This document shows, in pieces, positions 25,156 to 37,463 of a stretch of 64,000 bases of DNA (the stretch's first letter is position 1; each line of letters begins with the position of its first letter). Both the position numbers and the translations under genes were made by a program. A model generated the notes under the pieces. That model worked only from the letters and a program-made list of their open reading frames with translations. It did not search any database and was not told where the DNA came from. The stretch comes from Acrocarpospora macrocephala (GTDB taxonomy: Bacteria; Actinomycetota; Actinomycetes; Streptosporangiales; Streptosporangiaceae), in the NCBI RefSeq assembly GCF_009687865.1, contig NZ_BLAE01000008.1, positions 142,956 to 206,955 on the forward strand, read 5' to 3'.

Positions 25156-26130
25156 TCAGCCCGGTGGCATGAGGCAGGTGCGGCGGTACTCGGTGGGAGG
25201 CAATCCGTACGTGCGCCGGAACAGCCGGCTGAAGTGAGCCGAGTCCGGAAGGGCGTACCTGGACGCGATGACCCCGACGGGTACGTTGTGGAAGGCCGGG
25301 TCGGCCAGGTCTTTGCGACAGCGTTCGAGCCGCCGGTGCCGTATCCACGCGGCCACGGTGGTGTCCTGTGTCTCGAACAGTCGGTGCAGGTAACGCAAGG
25401 AGACATGGTGCGCGGCCGCGATGGTGCCCGGGGCCAGATCGGGTTCGCCCAGATGCTGCTCGATGAAGGTGTGGATGCGCAGCAGCAGCGTTCGTGACCG
25501 TGACTCCTCCGAGAGCGTCTCGGTCTGCTCGACGCGCTCGGCGATGGCCATGGTGACCAGGTCCATCACCACTGTGGACAGCCGGGCCACGTTCGCGGGC
25601 TGGTAGGTCTCGAGATCCAGGGCCACCCTGCGAAGCAGGGGGGCCGCGAGGGCGCCGGCCCCGCTATCTGGTGTGATCGGGACCGCGGTGAGCTTGGCGA
25701 TGGAATCGAAGGGCAGGGCCAGCATCGTACGGGGAAAGCCGAAAATCGCCAGATCCACCGCCGAGTCATAGGCCAGCTCGTACGGCCGGCCGAAGTCGTA
25801 GATTGCGAACTCTCCGCGTTTGAGCTGCGTGGACCTGCCGTCTTGCATCAAGGCGGGGCGTCCCGAGATCGCCAGCACCACCCGATAGAGGTCGGGGTTG
25901 TCGCGGCGGATCAGACCAGGTGTCCGGTGGACGCTGTGTGGCGTGGAGGTCTGCACCCTGCCGACACCCAATGGGCCGAGTTGCCCCGCGCTGATCTCAC
26001 CCCGTAACGGTGCGTCCCCCTCGATCCGGAAATCGAGAGGACCGAGCGTGTCACAGACGATGCTTCGCCATTCGTCATATCGGCGCGCGGCGGGCACGTC
26101 ACGAGTGCGGATCAGGATGCCCATCCTCAT
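25156..26130 (-). CDS. AraC-family transcriptional regulator
   Basis: A 324-residue regulator. The N-terminal part (about 10-190) resembles AraC_binding_2 (cupin-like; YRVVLAISGRPALMQDG, GEFAIYDFGRPYEL). The C-terminal 100 residues are the two AraC helix-turn-helices (PGTIAAAHHVSLRYLHRLFE, VGVIASRYALPDSAHFSRLF, with RRTYGLPPTEYRR at the end). Such proteins activate neighbouring genes; the VOC-hydrolase pair 120 nt downstream is the likely target. Confidence 0.9.
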   Translation of the reverse strand: MRMGILIRTRDVPAARRYDEWRSIVCDTLGPLDFRIEGDAPLRGEISAGQLGPLGVGRVQTSTPHSVHRTPGLIRRDNPDLYRVVLAISGRPALMQDGRSTQLKRGEFAIYDFGRPYELAYDSAVDLAIFGFPRTMLALPFDSIAKLTAVPITPDSGAGALAAPLLRRVALDLETYQPANVARLSTVVMDLVTMAIAERVEQTETLSEESRSRTLLLRIHTFIEQHLGEPDLAPGTIAAAHHVSLRYLHRLFETQDTTVAAWIRHRRLERCRKDLADPAFHNVPVGVIASRYALPDSAHFSRLFRRTYGLPPTEYRRTCLMPPG

Positions 26131-26369
26131 TGCCCTCCGTTGCGGCTTATGGTCGAGTCTCTATCCGATTGTCCCGTACCGAGATCTCAAACGCGACGAG
26201 CACCCCATGAGGCGGTTGACTGGCTGATCGCTCTCGACCGTGCCAGCTGGTCGTAGGGGAAGAGAGCGTTCTCGAAGTTGAGGCGGGCTGTCGGCGCGGG
26301 TCAAGATCGGCGCAACGTGGCCCGAGTCAGCCGCTCCCACCGTCGCCGCGCCTCGAGAACGGATCCATC

Positions 26370-29009
<2,640 letters not shown>

Positions 29010-29149
29010 CCACGGGGACCTCCGGCGTGGCGTGAGCCGTCCGCGACTCGCGCCACCTGGAGTTCCGCCGCGAACGCAGCACCCAGCTGGGATTTCGCCG
29101 CGGCCATGGCGATCACGTGCCGCATGTTCGCCCGGGCATTCCAAGCAGG

Positions 29150-29300
29150 CGACCCGCACACGGGAGGGCACTGAGGCGCCATCCCCGCCGTGCACGGCAA
29201 TGACCGCCCGGCGGCGAGTGGCGTACTTCCATCCGCGTTCGCCACACAAAGAGCACGACGGCGCAGCGGATGCGGTAGCTGTGGTGGCGTGGCTGATCAT
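29150..29300 (-). pseudogene. Remnant of a small zinc-ribbon protein
   Basis: From ATG 29300 the minus strand encodes SCSLCGERGWKYATRRRAV followed by VRVACLECPGEH, i.e. two CxxC knuckles about 30 residues apart. This pattern resembles short zinc-ribbon proteins found beside XRE-TPR regulators in actinomycete elements. The frame then continues without a proper stop into sequence antisense to the GH3 gene, so the C-terminus appears lost. It could still be expressed; the call is tentative. Confidence 0.35.
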
Positions 29301-29433
29301 GCATCCAGCCTCGGCCAGTTCCTTACAGCGTTCCCATCCCGCCCCGATATCCCTTGACGGGGTGGGCTACGGGCACTGCACGATGAGCAGGCGCCTACAC
29401 CCCGTGGTCGAACACGAAGGGAAGACCATCCCC

Positions 29434-30867
29434 GTGAAGCCCGACATCCCCGGTTCACTGTGGGAGCGCCCCGACACTATCGCCGCCCTGCGCGCCCGCG
29501 ACATCGGCCGCCTGTTTCATCTCCTGCGCCAGTACGCCGGACTCTCCCAGACCATCATCGGCAGCCATACCAACCTGTCCCAGGGCAAGGTCAGCGACAT
29601 CATGAACGGCCGCCAGAAGGTCGTCGTCTTCGAGGTCATCGAACGCATCGCAAACGGCTTGTCCATGCCCGACCCAGCCCGCATGGCCCTCGGCCTGGCC
29701 CCCCGCAACGTCACCGCCCTGCTCATCCCACGAAAGGATGACGCCCAGGGATTCGCCCCCCAGCAGGCAGCTTCTAGCGTGGAGGTGGTCCGGGCCTCAG
29801 ACGAGGGGGAATCTGTGCGACGCCGTCAATTCGTTGGTCTCACCGGAGCCGCTCTGTTCAACGCCGTAATCGGACGTGGCCCTGTCGGTCAAGACCCTCA
29901 AGAGGGATCCAGCGGAGTCGAGGACCTAGCGGCCGTCCTGGCCGAACCAGCACCCGCGCTCCTCAGCGAAGCGCCGGACATCGCGGCTCTTGCCGGTGCA
30001 GTGGTCGCGGCCAAAGAGGCATACCAGGCGTGCCACTACACCGAAGTCCTGGCCCTTCTCCCGCCGCTCCTCCGCACGCTGCGCATCGCTCCCAGCGTGA
30101 TGGACGGCGATCAACGGCGAGGGGTTCACGCGCTCTCGGCGGAAGCGCACCACGTGGCCGCATCGATCCTGCTCAAACAGGACGACAAGGGCCTGGCCTG
30201 GCTTGCCGCCGACCGGAGCGTACAAGCTGCCCATGCGTCCGAGAGCCCGCTCATGATCGCATCCAGCGCCCGGATCATCACCCACGCCCTCATGGACGGC
30301 ACCCACCACCGCGCCGCCTACACCAACGCAGCGACAACCGCGGAACGCATGGCCGCCACCTTCACCCAGCCGACCCCCAACGACCTGTCGGTCTACGGCT
30401 CCCTGCTACTTCGGGGAGCCATCGCCGCCGCCCAGCACGGCAACCGCGCCACCACCGCCGAACTCCTGGACGAAGCCGACCAAGCCGGGCAACGCCTCGG
30501 CCACGAAGGCAACCACATGTGGACCGCGTTCGGCCCTGGCAACGTGCTGTGCCACCGGGTGAACATCGCCCTCAGCATGGGAGACGCCGGAACCGCCATC
30601 GAAGCCGCCCGCCGCATCGACATCGATTCCCTGCCGATCAACGAACGCAAGGCCACGCTTCTCCTGGACACCAGCCGCGCGTTTCTCATCTGGGGCAAGC
30701 ACGAACAAGCTCTCCACGTCCTGCGGGCAGCTGGGCAGATAGCCCCCGAAGAGATCACCGGCCGACCGGCCACCCTGCGCCTGGTGCGCGACCTCATCGA
30801 AACCGCACCGATTAGCACGCGCCGGGAAACCCGCGAATACGCCGAAACCCTCGGAGTCACCCCGTGA
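29434..30867 (+). CDS. XRE-family regulator with TPR-like domain
   Basis: About 477 residues from GTG 29434, which follows GAAGGGA at 8-10 nt; an upstream ATG at 29383 is also possible. Residues about 20-80 are a Cro/C1 helix-turn-helix (LLRQYAGLSQTIIGSHTNLS, GKVSDIMNGRQKV). The rest is helical TPR-like (YQACHYTEVLALLPPLLRTL, HAASTAAERMA-like repeats). Similar to the XRE-TPR gene at 3738 in design but not close in sequence. Its stop overlaps the GTG of the flavoprotein gene (GTGA), a pairing often seen in actinomycete integrative elements. Confidence 0.85.
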   Translation: MKPDIPGSLWERPDTIAALRARDIGRLFHLLRQYAGLSQTIIGSHTNLSQGKVSDIMNGRQKVVVFEVIERIANGLSMPDPARMALGLAPRNVTALLIPRKDDAQGFAPQQAASSVEVVRASDEGESVRRRQFVGLTGAALFNAVIGRGPVGQDPQEGSSGVEDLAAVLAEPAPALLSEAPDIAALAGAVVAAKEAYQACHYTEVLALLPPLLRTLRIAPSVMDGDQRRGVHALSAEAHHVAASILLKQDDKGLAWLAADRSVQAAHASESPLMIASSARIITHALMDGTHHRAAYTNAATTAERMAATFTQPTPNDLSVYGSLLLRGAIAAAQHGNRATTAELLDEADQAGQRLGHEGNHMWTAFGPGNVLCHRVNIALSMGDAGTAIEAARRIDIDSLPINERKATLLLDTSRAFLIWGKHEQALHVLRAAGQIAPEEITGRPATLRLVRDLIETAPISTRRETREYAETLGVTP

Positions 30868-31409
30868 CCACCCCGCACGGCAAGGTCCTCTACATCATCG
30901 TGTGTGCCGCCGGCCCAGCCGCAGACGTCGGCAAACTCGTCACCATGGCCCAACGCCAGCAGTGGACTGTTCAGATCATTGCCACTCCACCCGCGCTGAC
31001 CTTCATCGACGTCCAGCAGCTGGAGGCCCAGACCGGCCGCCCCGTCCGCAGCCAGTACCGCACGCCAGGCGAACCCAAATCCCCCCGAGCCGACGCCATC
31101 ATCGTCGCCCCCGCCACCTACAACACCATCAACAAATTCGTCCAGGGAATCGCCGACACCTACGCCCTCGGCCTCCTCGCCGAAGCCCCCGGCCTAGGCA
31201 TCCCCGTGATCATCCTGCCCTTCGTCAACAGCGCACTCGCCCAACGCACACCCTTCCAGCACGCCGTGGACACCCTGCGCACCGAAGGCGTACACATCCT
31301 CCTCGGCCCCGGAGAATTTCAACCGCATCCGCCCAGCTCAGGCGGCGATCGCCTGGACGCCTACCCGTGGGAACAGACGCTCAAGGTTCTTGCCGAATTG
31401 CGCTCATAG
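30864..31409 (+). CDS. Flavoprotein (HFCD family)
   Basis: A 181-residue protein of the homo-oligomeric flavin-containing Cys decarboxylase fold: strand-loop KVLYIIVCAAGPAADVG at the N-terminus, and the FMN-binding motif ADAIIVAPATYNTINKFVQG with IADTYALGLL. Family members (EpiD, PPC decarboxylase, MrsD) bind FMN. Stand-alone short versions in actinomycetes are of unknown substrate. Translational coupling to the XRE-TPR regulator suggests that it makes or senses a signal for it; this is inference. Confidence 0.85.
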   Translation: MTTPHGKVLYIIVCAAGPAADVGKLVTMAQRQQWTVQIIATPPALTFIDVQQLEAQTGRPVRSQYRTPGEPKSPRADAIIVAPATYNTINKFVQGIADTYALGLLAEAPGLGIPVIILPFVNSALAQRTPFQHAVDTLRTEGVHILLGPGEFQPHPPSSGGDRLDAYPWEQTLKVLAELRS

Positions 31410-31752
31410 AGGATCAAGACGGCACCGTGCCGCGCCGCCGTACCCGGCCCTCTGCCGACCGGGCGTGCGGCGTGGGCCCGTCCACCAACCGGCGCGACCG
31501 CCGTTGCCGAACGCACTCGCCGACCATAGCGCCACGCCGCCATTGGCCCTCTCGCATGACATTTCCAGGGCGGCATGGGCGCGGCCCCAAGATCGGTGCT
31601 CAGGCACCCGACATATCCGAGGGTCAGGGCGTAACCCACCTTCGCCCACTGCCCCTTTCGGCCATTTAGAAGTCAGCGATCTTTGACGGATGTATTCACT
31701 TCTCCCGCAACGAGCGATTCGTGAACACCGTACGGACGCATGCCGAAACCTG
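31410..31752. other. Intergenic region
   Basis: About 340 nt without a supported gene between the flavoprotein and HEPN genes. The composition shifts from GC-rich to AT-rich near 31680, marking the left border of the HEPN cargo. Confidence 0.4.
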
Positions 31753-31765
31753 TAATATTTGACTC
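31753..31765 (+). promoter_or_regulatory. Leaderless -10 element of the HEPN gene
   Basis: TAATAT (31753-31758) is followed by 7 nt and the ATG at 31766. There is no ribosome-binding site, as for the mCpol operon. Confidence 0.5.
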
Positions 31766-32770
31766 ATGAGCGTGGCAACCGTTACCTACGATTTCCCCGT
31801 TGAGGATCTGTGGATCGATGGCCGCTTGCTTGGCTATAGAGGCTCTGTCGAATACGGTGAAGTCACATGCACCCTTTGCTTCCCGTCGGCTGAATTCGCT
31901 TTCGGTGACAAGAAATGGCCGTGGAATTCAACTCTTATTGAAGGGTATCGCAAAAACGAAGAGGGTGAGATGGTCGAAGCATGCATACAGGTTGTTCGGG
32001 TAGAGGTCGACGTTCCACCAAGTCTTCTCGCAAGGTTTCCCGTAGATCAATCCACGGGCGTCGTCAATATGGACATTCTCAGGATGGTCGAAAACGCCGC
32101 TCGCGACTTTGTTGCTCATTATATTGGCCTAATTCGGATAACTACTGGTCAATACTGGCTTCTTGCAAGTTCAAGTCGCATCCAGTCGCAATGGGACGAA
32201 GATATTCGCGACAGCGATGGTAAGCGAATCAACTCCGGATTCCACACGATGGAGTTGCCCGCACATTTTCTGCAGCCGAAGCCCAGTCTTATGTTGGCGC
32301 AGCACGAATCCTGTCTGGCCTCGATCGCAAACGAGGAGCACCCATCACTCGCCGATACACTATTGGCCGACGCCGGATATGCGAACTCTAGAGTTCACCC
32401 CGACTACCGCATATGCGTTTTGCTCGCGGCCGTTGCCTGTGAAGTCAAGATCAAGGATACCCTTCAAGTACTTGCCAGGCCGGAGCAGAAGGACCTTGTA
32501 GACCTGATTCTCGACAAGCCGCGCGACGTATCGATTGCCGCGTCCTTCTTGTTTGATTCGGGGCTGAAAGCAGTTTGTGGACGCTCAATGAAGGAGGAGA
32601 ATAGAGGACTTTGGAAGGATGTGGACAAGCTCTTCCAGGTCCGCAATAAAGTTGCCCATGTTGGCGGGCAAGGACTACCCCCCGACATGTTGAGAGGCAA
32701 GGTAGAGATTGCAGTTCAGGCTTTCGAGTGGCTCAACCAGGTCATTCAAGAGGCTAGATCAACACAATGA
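31766..32770 (+). CDS. HEPN-domain protein, putative RNase of a defence locus
   Basis: A 334-residue protein of lower GC than its surroundings. The C-terminal 120 residues are helical and end with FQVRNKVAHVGG, a perfect RNxxxH (R293, N294, H298) HEPN catalytic motif. HEPN domains are RNases in toxin-antitoxin, CRISPR and abortive-infection systems. The N-terminal 180 residues are beta-rich (DFPVEDLWIDGRLLGYRGSV) and unfamiliar. It converges with the nuclease-STAND gene 37 nt away and lies in the same island. A surface-integrity or ApeA-like role is possible. The HEPN assignment rests on the motif and helicity. Confidence 0.65.
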   Translation: MSVATVTYDFPVEDLWIDGRLLGYRGSVEYGEVTCTLCFPSAEFAFGDKKWPWNSTLIEGYRKNEEGEMVEACIQVVRVEVDVPPSLLARFPVDQSTGVVNMDILRMVENAARDFVAHYIGLIRITTGQYWLLASSSRIQSQWDEDIRDSDGKRINSGFHTMELPAHFLQPKPSLMLAQHESCLASIANEEHPSLADTLLADAGYANSRVHPDYRICVLLAAVACEVKIKDTLQVLARPEQKDLVDLILDKPRDVSIAASFLFDSGLKAVCGRSMKEENRGLWKDVDKLFQVRNKVAHVGGQGLPPDMLRGKVEIAVQAFEWLNQVIQEARSTQ

Positions 32771-32807
32771 TGGAGCAGAGCTGCGGCACCCGCCTAATCG
32801 ATTGAGA

Positions 32808-35800
32808 TCATCCTAGATCGCGCGGTTCGGTCTCAAGAGCTTCGGTGAGGCCGATAGCGCCCGCCTCGGACAGAGCATCGATGATGTCCAGGCACCGGCG
32901 CCGCACGTCAAGGGTGCCTTGCCGGTAGAGGCGCGTCACGAGTGAGACAAGGTGGAATCCAGTAGCGGCGTTGCTGGTCCTGATATCGCCAATCTCATTA
33001 CCAGCAAGTTCAACTACTCGGGCGCACACATCGATTGTCGTCTTCGGCAAGATCCCGGGGTGTCCGTCCAGCGCGGTCACCAAGTCCTGGACTCCCGCAG
33101 AGAAGGCCGGGTTACCAAGGGCGGCTGTAATGAGCGTGTTTGCGTCATTTTCGTTGAGTCCGGCTATGCCACCTAGGGCGGCCAACGCCGCTGTGCGCAC
33201 AACATCATCGGGGTCATCGAGCAGTTCGATCAGCGGCTGTACTGCATACGAGGGCTGAGTGGCAAACGCTGCGGCTGCCCCCTGCCGCGCGGTGGTGGGA
33301 AGGGCGTGAACCACTGTGGGAAGTTCAGGGCTTAGGATTCCTCGCACCGATGCGATCGCCCAGACCCCACCCGCTTCATGGGCCACCGGTGCTGGCCCAT
33401 GAAGCGCTCGGGCAAGCTCCGCACCGAAGCGCTCAGGTGCGCGAATGAGAGCCTCGATGAGAAGTCGGTTCGTGGTTATCGTGTTGTGCACTCGTACGTC
33501 GGGGTGGGACAAAAGTTGTTCGGCGAGATCCAGGGCAGTGTCCTTGTCGTGGTGCATCATGGCTCGGACGGCTTCGGCCGCACAGGCGCGCACAGCAAGG
33601 ACGGAATCCGTGGCCAGCGAGGTGATGATCGGCGTGGCCGCAACCAGATGCCGGTCACCTTGAAACAGTAGAGCCGCGAGGGCCAGCCCAGCCTGTCCAC
33701 GCGTCGAGTTCATTCCGGCTGTGAGGATGGCCTCCGCATCCTCACGTTCAAGTGCGGTGTCGGATTCCGGGTGAGGATCTCGTGCAATGCGATCGAGAAC
33801 GTCGATAAGTACAGGATGAACACGGGAGGGCGCGGCCTGGATTGCTCGGCAGATCGTTTCGGATGCGGGGGACCCAACCAGCTGAAATGCTCGCAAGATT
33901 AGGACCGCTAGACGTTCTTCGTCGAGTAAGGGCGCTGTCTTGTCGAGAATCGCCATGAGGTAGTCGGACAGCTCAGAGTCGAGTGTGAGCGCGAGCGCGA
34001 AGAAGCGCTCGGGATCACTCTCAGCGCGACGTGCCAGGACTTGGGCAAGCTCATATGCGCCGCCCACGCCGATGCGGCGCTCGTGGCGCGCTCGCGTGTA
34101 CTTAATCAGCGCGCGTCTCCACTGCTCGTCGGTCATGTGTGAGGCCGCGTCTTCGCTGATTGGAGAGCGAACCGTCCCTATGACTACTGTTGGGCTCGGT
34201 CGCCCTGAAATCGGGCCGGGAAACTTGCGTTCCCATCCCGCGACTCTGCGGCGGACCTGCCCGTCACGGCGGGGTGGTGCGATCGCTGATAGCAGCTCGT
34301 ACTGGGACCAGCCCCATGTACTGTATTCCCCCCTCTGCCGCTGGAGTTCCCAGGCCGGGTAATGCACGAGAAGGGTGTCGGACAGGCGCCGAATCATGTC
34401 GTCCGTGCATCCTGGGCTGGCAGCCTCGATGACCTGTCGGCTTGCCCAGCGGTTGCCGGGCCACCCTAGGTTCAGGTTGCCCGTGTCAGAAAGCAACCAT
34501 TGCATTGCACGGTCGGGCTGATTGATCGTGGAGTAGATGCCAGCCGCGAGAATTTGCAGTTCCTGTATGGGCGCATCTGCGAGCTGGGAGAGTGCATTCT
34601 CAGTCATCAGAGGGTCGGAGGTAGCAAGAGTCCGCAGCGCTTGGTCGAGTCCCGCATACAGCGTGGCGGCGGTCGTCTTGCTGCCGATAGCCATGTACGC
34701 CCAACGGCCACATGGAAACGGGTCAGTGGTGGATGGTCGCGCAGTGGCCCGGGCCACCTCGATCACGAAGGGAAGCACCTCGCTGACAAAGGAGTGCGGC
34801 GCACCTGCTGCCCCTTGCGAGATCACTGTGTGCGCGGTCTGCGAGTGGTCACTTAACCGGCCCGACTCGAACGGATCGTCGGAACCGGTCGCTTGAGCAA
34901 TCTCCAGATTCCGCCGCAGGAACGCTCCCATGATCCGGACTGCCGCAGCAGGAGCCGATCCGGCAATCTCGTATAGCAAACTCCAGAAGTCGCTATTGAT
35001 GGCGATCGGACCACGGACTCCGTCCACATGCCCGCCGGCGACGAGGTCGACGGCAAGGTCTGCCAGGTCCTCGGTCAGGGACCAGGCCAGCAGCGCGGAC
35101 AACCGCCCCCGCCATCCGAAGTCGACGCCCACGTACGGCCGGACGAGTTGCTCGACGCGGCCGCCCCGTTGCCGCCCGGCATAAACAAGTTGTTGGAAGG
35201 CGAGATCAACGGTTTGAGGATCGGCCAGCCATCGTTCCCATCTACCCCCGTGATCGGCAGCGTCAAACCACGCCGGATGTGCCAGCAGCCCTCGAACCTT
35301 GGGGGCCATACGGGATTCGCTCCACGCGATCGCTTCGATCGCCAGCCAGTCCTCTGTACTCGGCTGAATCTGTCGCAAGACCGAGACAACAACATCCTTG
35401 AGATGTGAGCGGATTTCTTTGGAGCTGATGAGTTGTGCTGCCGTCACCCCGAAAAGTTCGGGGTCCCTTGCGTGCAGGTATTCAAGGATCTGCCGCGTCT
35501 GTGCTCTCCGAAACAGGAGTTGGCCGGACTCTATGAGGAATCTGTGAAGGTCGCGTCTGCTCGTGACGAACGCTTGGGCGAACAGGAAGTCGAAGTAGGA
35601 CTCGTGGAAGAAACCGATCCGGTGCCCGTCCCGCACCAAGACTCCATCGGATACCAGTGCCTCAACCTGCTCGGGAGGAATACTGTGCAGGATCTCGGCG
35701 GGAGCCGTCAGGGTCTCGCGGCTATTCATGTGGTCGATCAGAGCGTTCGTGATGCCCACCCAGTCCAAACCAGAGACTCTGCGAGCAACATCCATCCGGC

Positions 35801-37211
35801 GCTCGCTGGTGTACTGCTCGTACAGATCTTGCAGCGTGCTGTACGCCGTCGCGCGATTGGCGGGGGCCAGGCGACTAAAAACAGACAAATGCAGCGGAAC
35901 AGTCAGCAGTTCGACCGTACTCTTCGTTAGGTTGCTCGGGTTGATTACGCCGTTAGACAAGATCGCTCTGACCGCCTGCTCATCTAGCTTTTCTAGCGGG
36001 AAGCGTGTGACTCGGGTCTCGCGCGTCAGCGCCACCAGGCGCGGGTCCTTCTCGATATCCACAGTCCGCGCGACTAGCAGCACCTTGATGTTCGGCGCAG
36101 TCAGCAACTGCTCCAGCACATCCGCGACCGATTCATACGCCTCCGACATCCGTCCTGAATAGTGACTGACCGCGTCCAATTGGTCGATCACAAGGATTCC
36201 GGGGCCTCCATTAGCGACACCCGCGAGCAAGATGGCCGGCGACTCTGCCAGGTTCATGTGTCTGCCCAATGCGGCGGCGGTCTGCGTGCTCACTTCCACC
36301 GAATCCATCCGCACGGCAGCACTGGTCCAGCCCGCTGCGGTGAGCATCGATAAGACCTCGGCCGCCACAGTGGACTTGCCCATGCCCGCGCTACTCTCGC
36401 AAATCACTACCTGTGGCCCATGCTGAGACTCCAGCAAGATTCTTAGGTGGGCGGCGTGTGAACGCGAGACTAGGCCAAAGCTAGGGACGGCCTGCTTGAT
36501 ACGGCGGGAGAACCGCTCGGCTGTCGCAGCCAAGGCCGTGAGCGTGTTGGAATCGCCTGCCAATAGACGTCGGCGGATGCCTTTCGCTGCAAGGTGCTGC
36601 CAGATCTGCGGCCCAGTGACCCGCTGGTGGATGTGGTCGACGAAGAATCCGTGCAGGACGTCGACCGCGGTTTCCGGATCTCCTTCTACGAGGGTTTCAA
36701 AGGTCACCGAGACGATGCGACGCAATGATTCCGAAGGGTGATGCTCCACGTGGATCAGTTGGAGGTAGCGCCATCCGATCTCCTTGCTCACTGACCAGCC
36801 ATCTGTATACGAGCCAAATACCGGCTGCTGCGTCTTGGTTAGGACACCTTCGAACTCGGCCAAGCTTTCAGCGGCACGGGCCCTGTAGGTCAGCTCATGG
36901 AGTTCATCCGAGCCCGTCGAGAGAACCAGCCGGACATTCTTGCCCTCGGCCAGATGCCCGCTGACTGCCGCGAGAACGGGTTTGAGGCGTGCTAACGTCC
37001 AAGGGCCAGAGGCGCGAGCGTCCTTGACCTGCTCACGCCACACACCATCGGGTCCCTCAACTTCGAACTCGATACCGCTGCCTGCTGGTCCGAGCGGTTC
37101 AAATCGCATGTTGAACGCCCGACCACGCAGAAGATCTGCTGCGCGCAGCGCAGTCCACCAGTCCTCATATCGGTTGCCCAGCTTGTCAGCGGCTCCGCCT
37201 GGCAGCGGCAT
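32808..37211 (-). CDS. Nuclease-STAND NTPase-HEAT defence protein (Avs/Cap4-like)
   Basis: A 1467-residue protein starting at ATG 37211 (AAGGGGG 6 nt upstream). Residues 1-130 resemble a PD-(D/E)xK nuclease of the Cap4/DUF4297 kind: ADKLGNRYEDWW (E16), then D55 and REQVKDA (Q61, K63). A NACHT/STAND ATPase follows: Walker A CESSAGMGKST (272-281), Walker B GILVIDQLDAV (D343, D346), and the winged-helix region around FFHESYFDFLFAQAF. The C-terminal 900 residues are helical, with HEAT-like repeats near the end (VLAVRACAAEAVRAMMHHDK, DPDDVVRTAALAALGG). This effector-NTPase-repeat order is that of STAND anti-phage sensors, which bind a phage protein and activate the nuclease. No search was run; the trigger is unknown. 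Confidence 0.82.
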   Translation of the reverse strand: MPLPGGAADKLGNRYEDWWTALRAADLLRGRAFNMRFEPLGPAGSGIEFEVEGPDGVWREQVKDARASGPWTLARLKPVLAAVSGHLAEGKNVRLVLSTGSDELHELTYRARAAESLAEFEGVLTKTQQPVFGSYTDGWSVSKEIGWRYLQLIHVEHHPSESLRRIVSVTFETLVEGDPETAVDVLHGFFVDHIHQRVTGPQIWQHLAAKGIRRRLLAGDSNTLTALAATAERFSRRIKQAVPSFGLVSRSHAAHLRILLESQHGPQVVICESSAGMGKSTVAAEVLSMLTAAGWTSAAVRMDSVEVSTQTAAALGRHMNLAESPAILLAGVANGGPGILVIDQLDAVSHYSGRMSEAYESVADVLEQLLTAPNIKVLLVARTVDIEKDPRLVALTRETRVTRFPLEKLDEQAVRAILSNGVINPSNLTKSTVELLTVPLHLSVFSRLAPANRATAYSTLQDLYEQYTSERRMDVARRVSGLDWVGITNALIDHMNSRETLTAPAEILHSIPPEQVEALVSDGVLVRDGHRIGFFHESYFDFLFAQAFVTSRRDLHRFLIESGQLLFRRAQTRQILEYLHARDPELFGVTAAQLISSKEIRSHLKDVVVSVLRQIQPSTEDWLAIEAIAWSESRMAPKVRGLLAHPAWFDAADHGGRWERWLADPQTVDLAFQQLVYAGRQRGGRVEQLVRPYVGVDFGWRGRLSALLAWSLTEDLADLAVDLVAGGHVDGVRGPIAINSDFWSLLYEIAGSAPAAAVRIMGAFLRRNLEIAQATGSDDPFESGRLSDHSQTAHTVISQGAAGAPHSFVSEVLPFVIEVARATARPSTTDPFPCGRWAYMAIGSKTTAATLYAGLDQALRTLATSDPLMTENALSQLADAPIQELQILAAGIYSTINQPDRAMQWLLSDTGNLNLGWPGNRWASRQVIEAASPGCTDDMIRRLSDTLLVHYPAWELQRQRGEYSTWGWSQYELLSAIAPPRRDGQVRRRVAGWERKFPGPISGRPSPTVVIGTVRSPISEDAASHMTDEQWRRALIKYTRARHERRIGVGGAYELAQVLARRAESDPERFFALALTLDSELSDYLMAILDKTAPLLDEERLAVLILRAFQLVGSPASETICRAIQAAPSRVHPVLIDVLDRIARDPHPESDTALEREDAEAILTAGMNSTRGQAGLALAALLFQGDRHLVAATPIITSLATDSVLAVRACAAEAVRAMMHHDKDTALDLAEQLLSHPDVRVHNTITTNRLLIEALIRAPERFGAELARALHGPAPVAHEAGGVWAIASVRGILSPELPTVVHALPTTARQGAAAAFATQPSYAVQPLIELLDDPDDVVRTAALAALGGIAGLNENDANTLITAALGNPAFSAGVQDLVTALDGHPGILPKTTIDVCARVVELAGNEIGDIRTSNAATGFHLVSLVTRLYRQGTLDVRRRCLDIIDALSEAGAIGLTEALETEPRDLG

Positions 37212-37463
37212 GCGAAACCCCCTTGCTCAATCTTGACGTCCAGTATCTAGCGCATCTGAGGGTTGCTCGGCCTGAACTTAGCCCATCCGCTGGCAGGTCG
37301 GGAGCGTGCCCGCTGCGTGGCCGTCAGGGCTTGACCTGCGCCGAAGCACGCGGGGCAAGATCGTGCGCAATATTCCAACCTGGTGGTTAATGTCGTATCA
37401 GTACGGCCCTGGCGATCGCCTGACTGTGGCTGGCGTCGTGGATGGTTGGGGCAATCGATGTTC

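Noticed and set aside
26268-26360. GTTCTCGA and TCGAGAAC as a GH3 operator
   Set aside because: The half-sites are inverted but 77 nt apart and short, which is weak evidence without a second occurrence.
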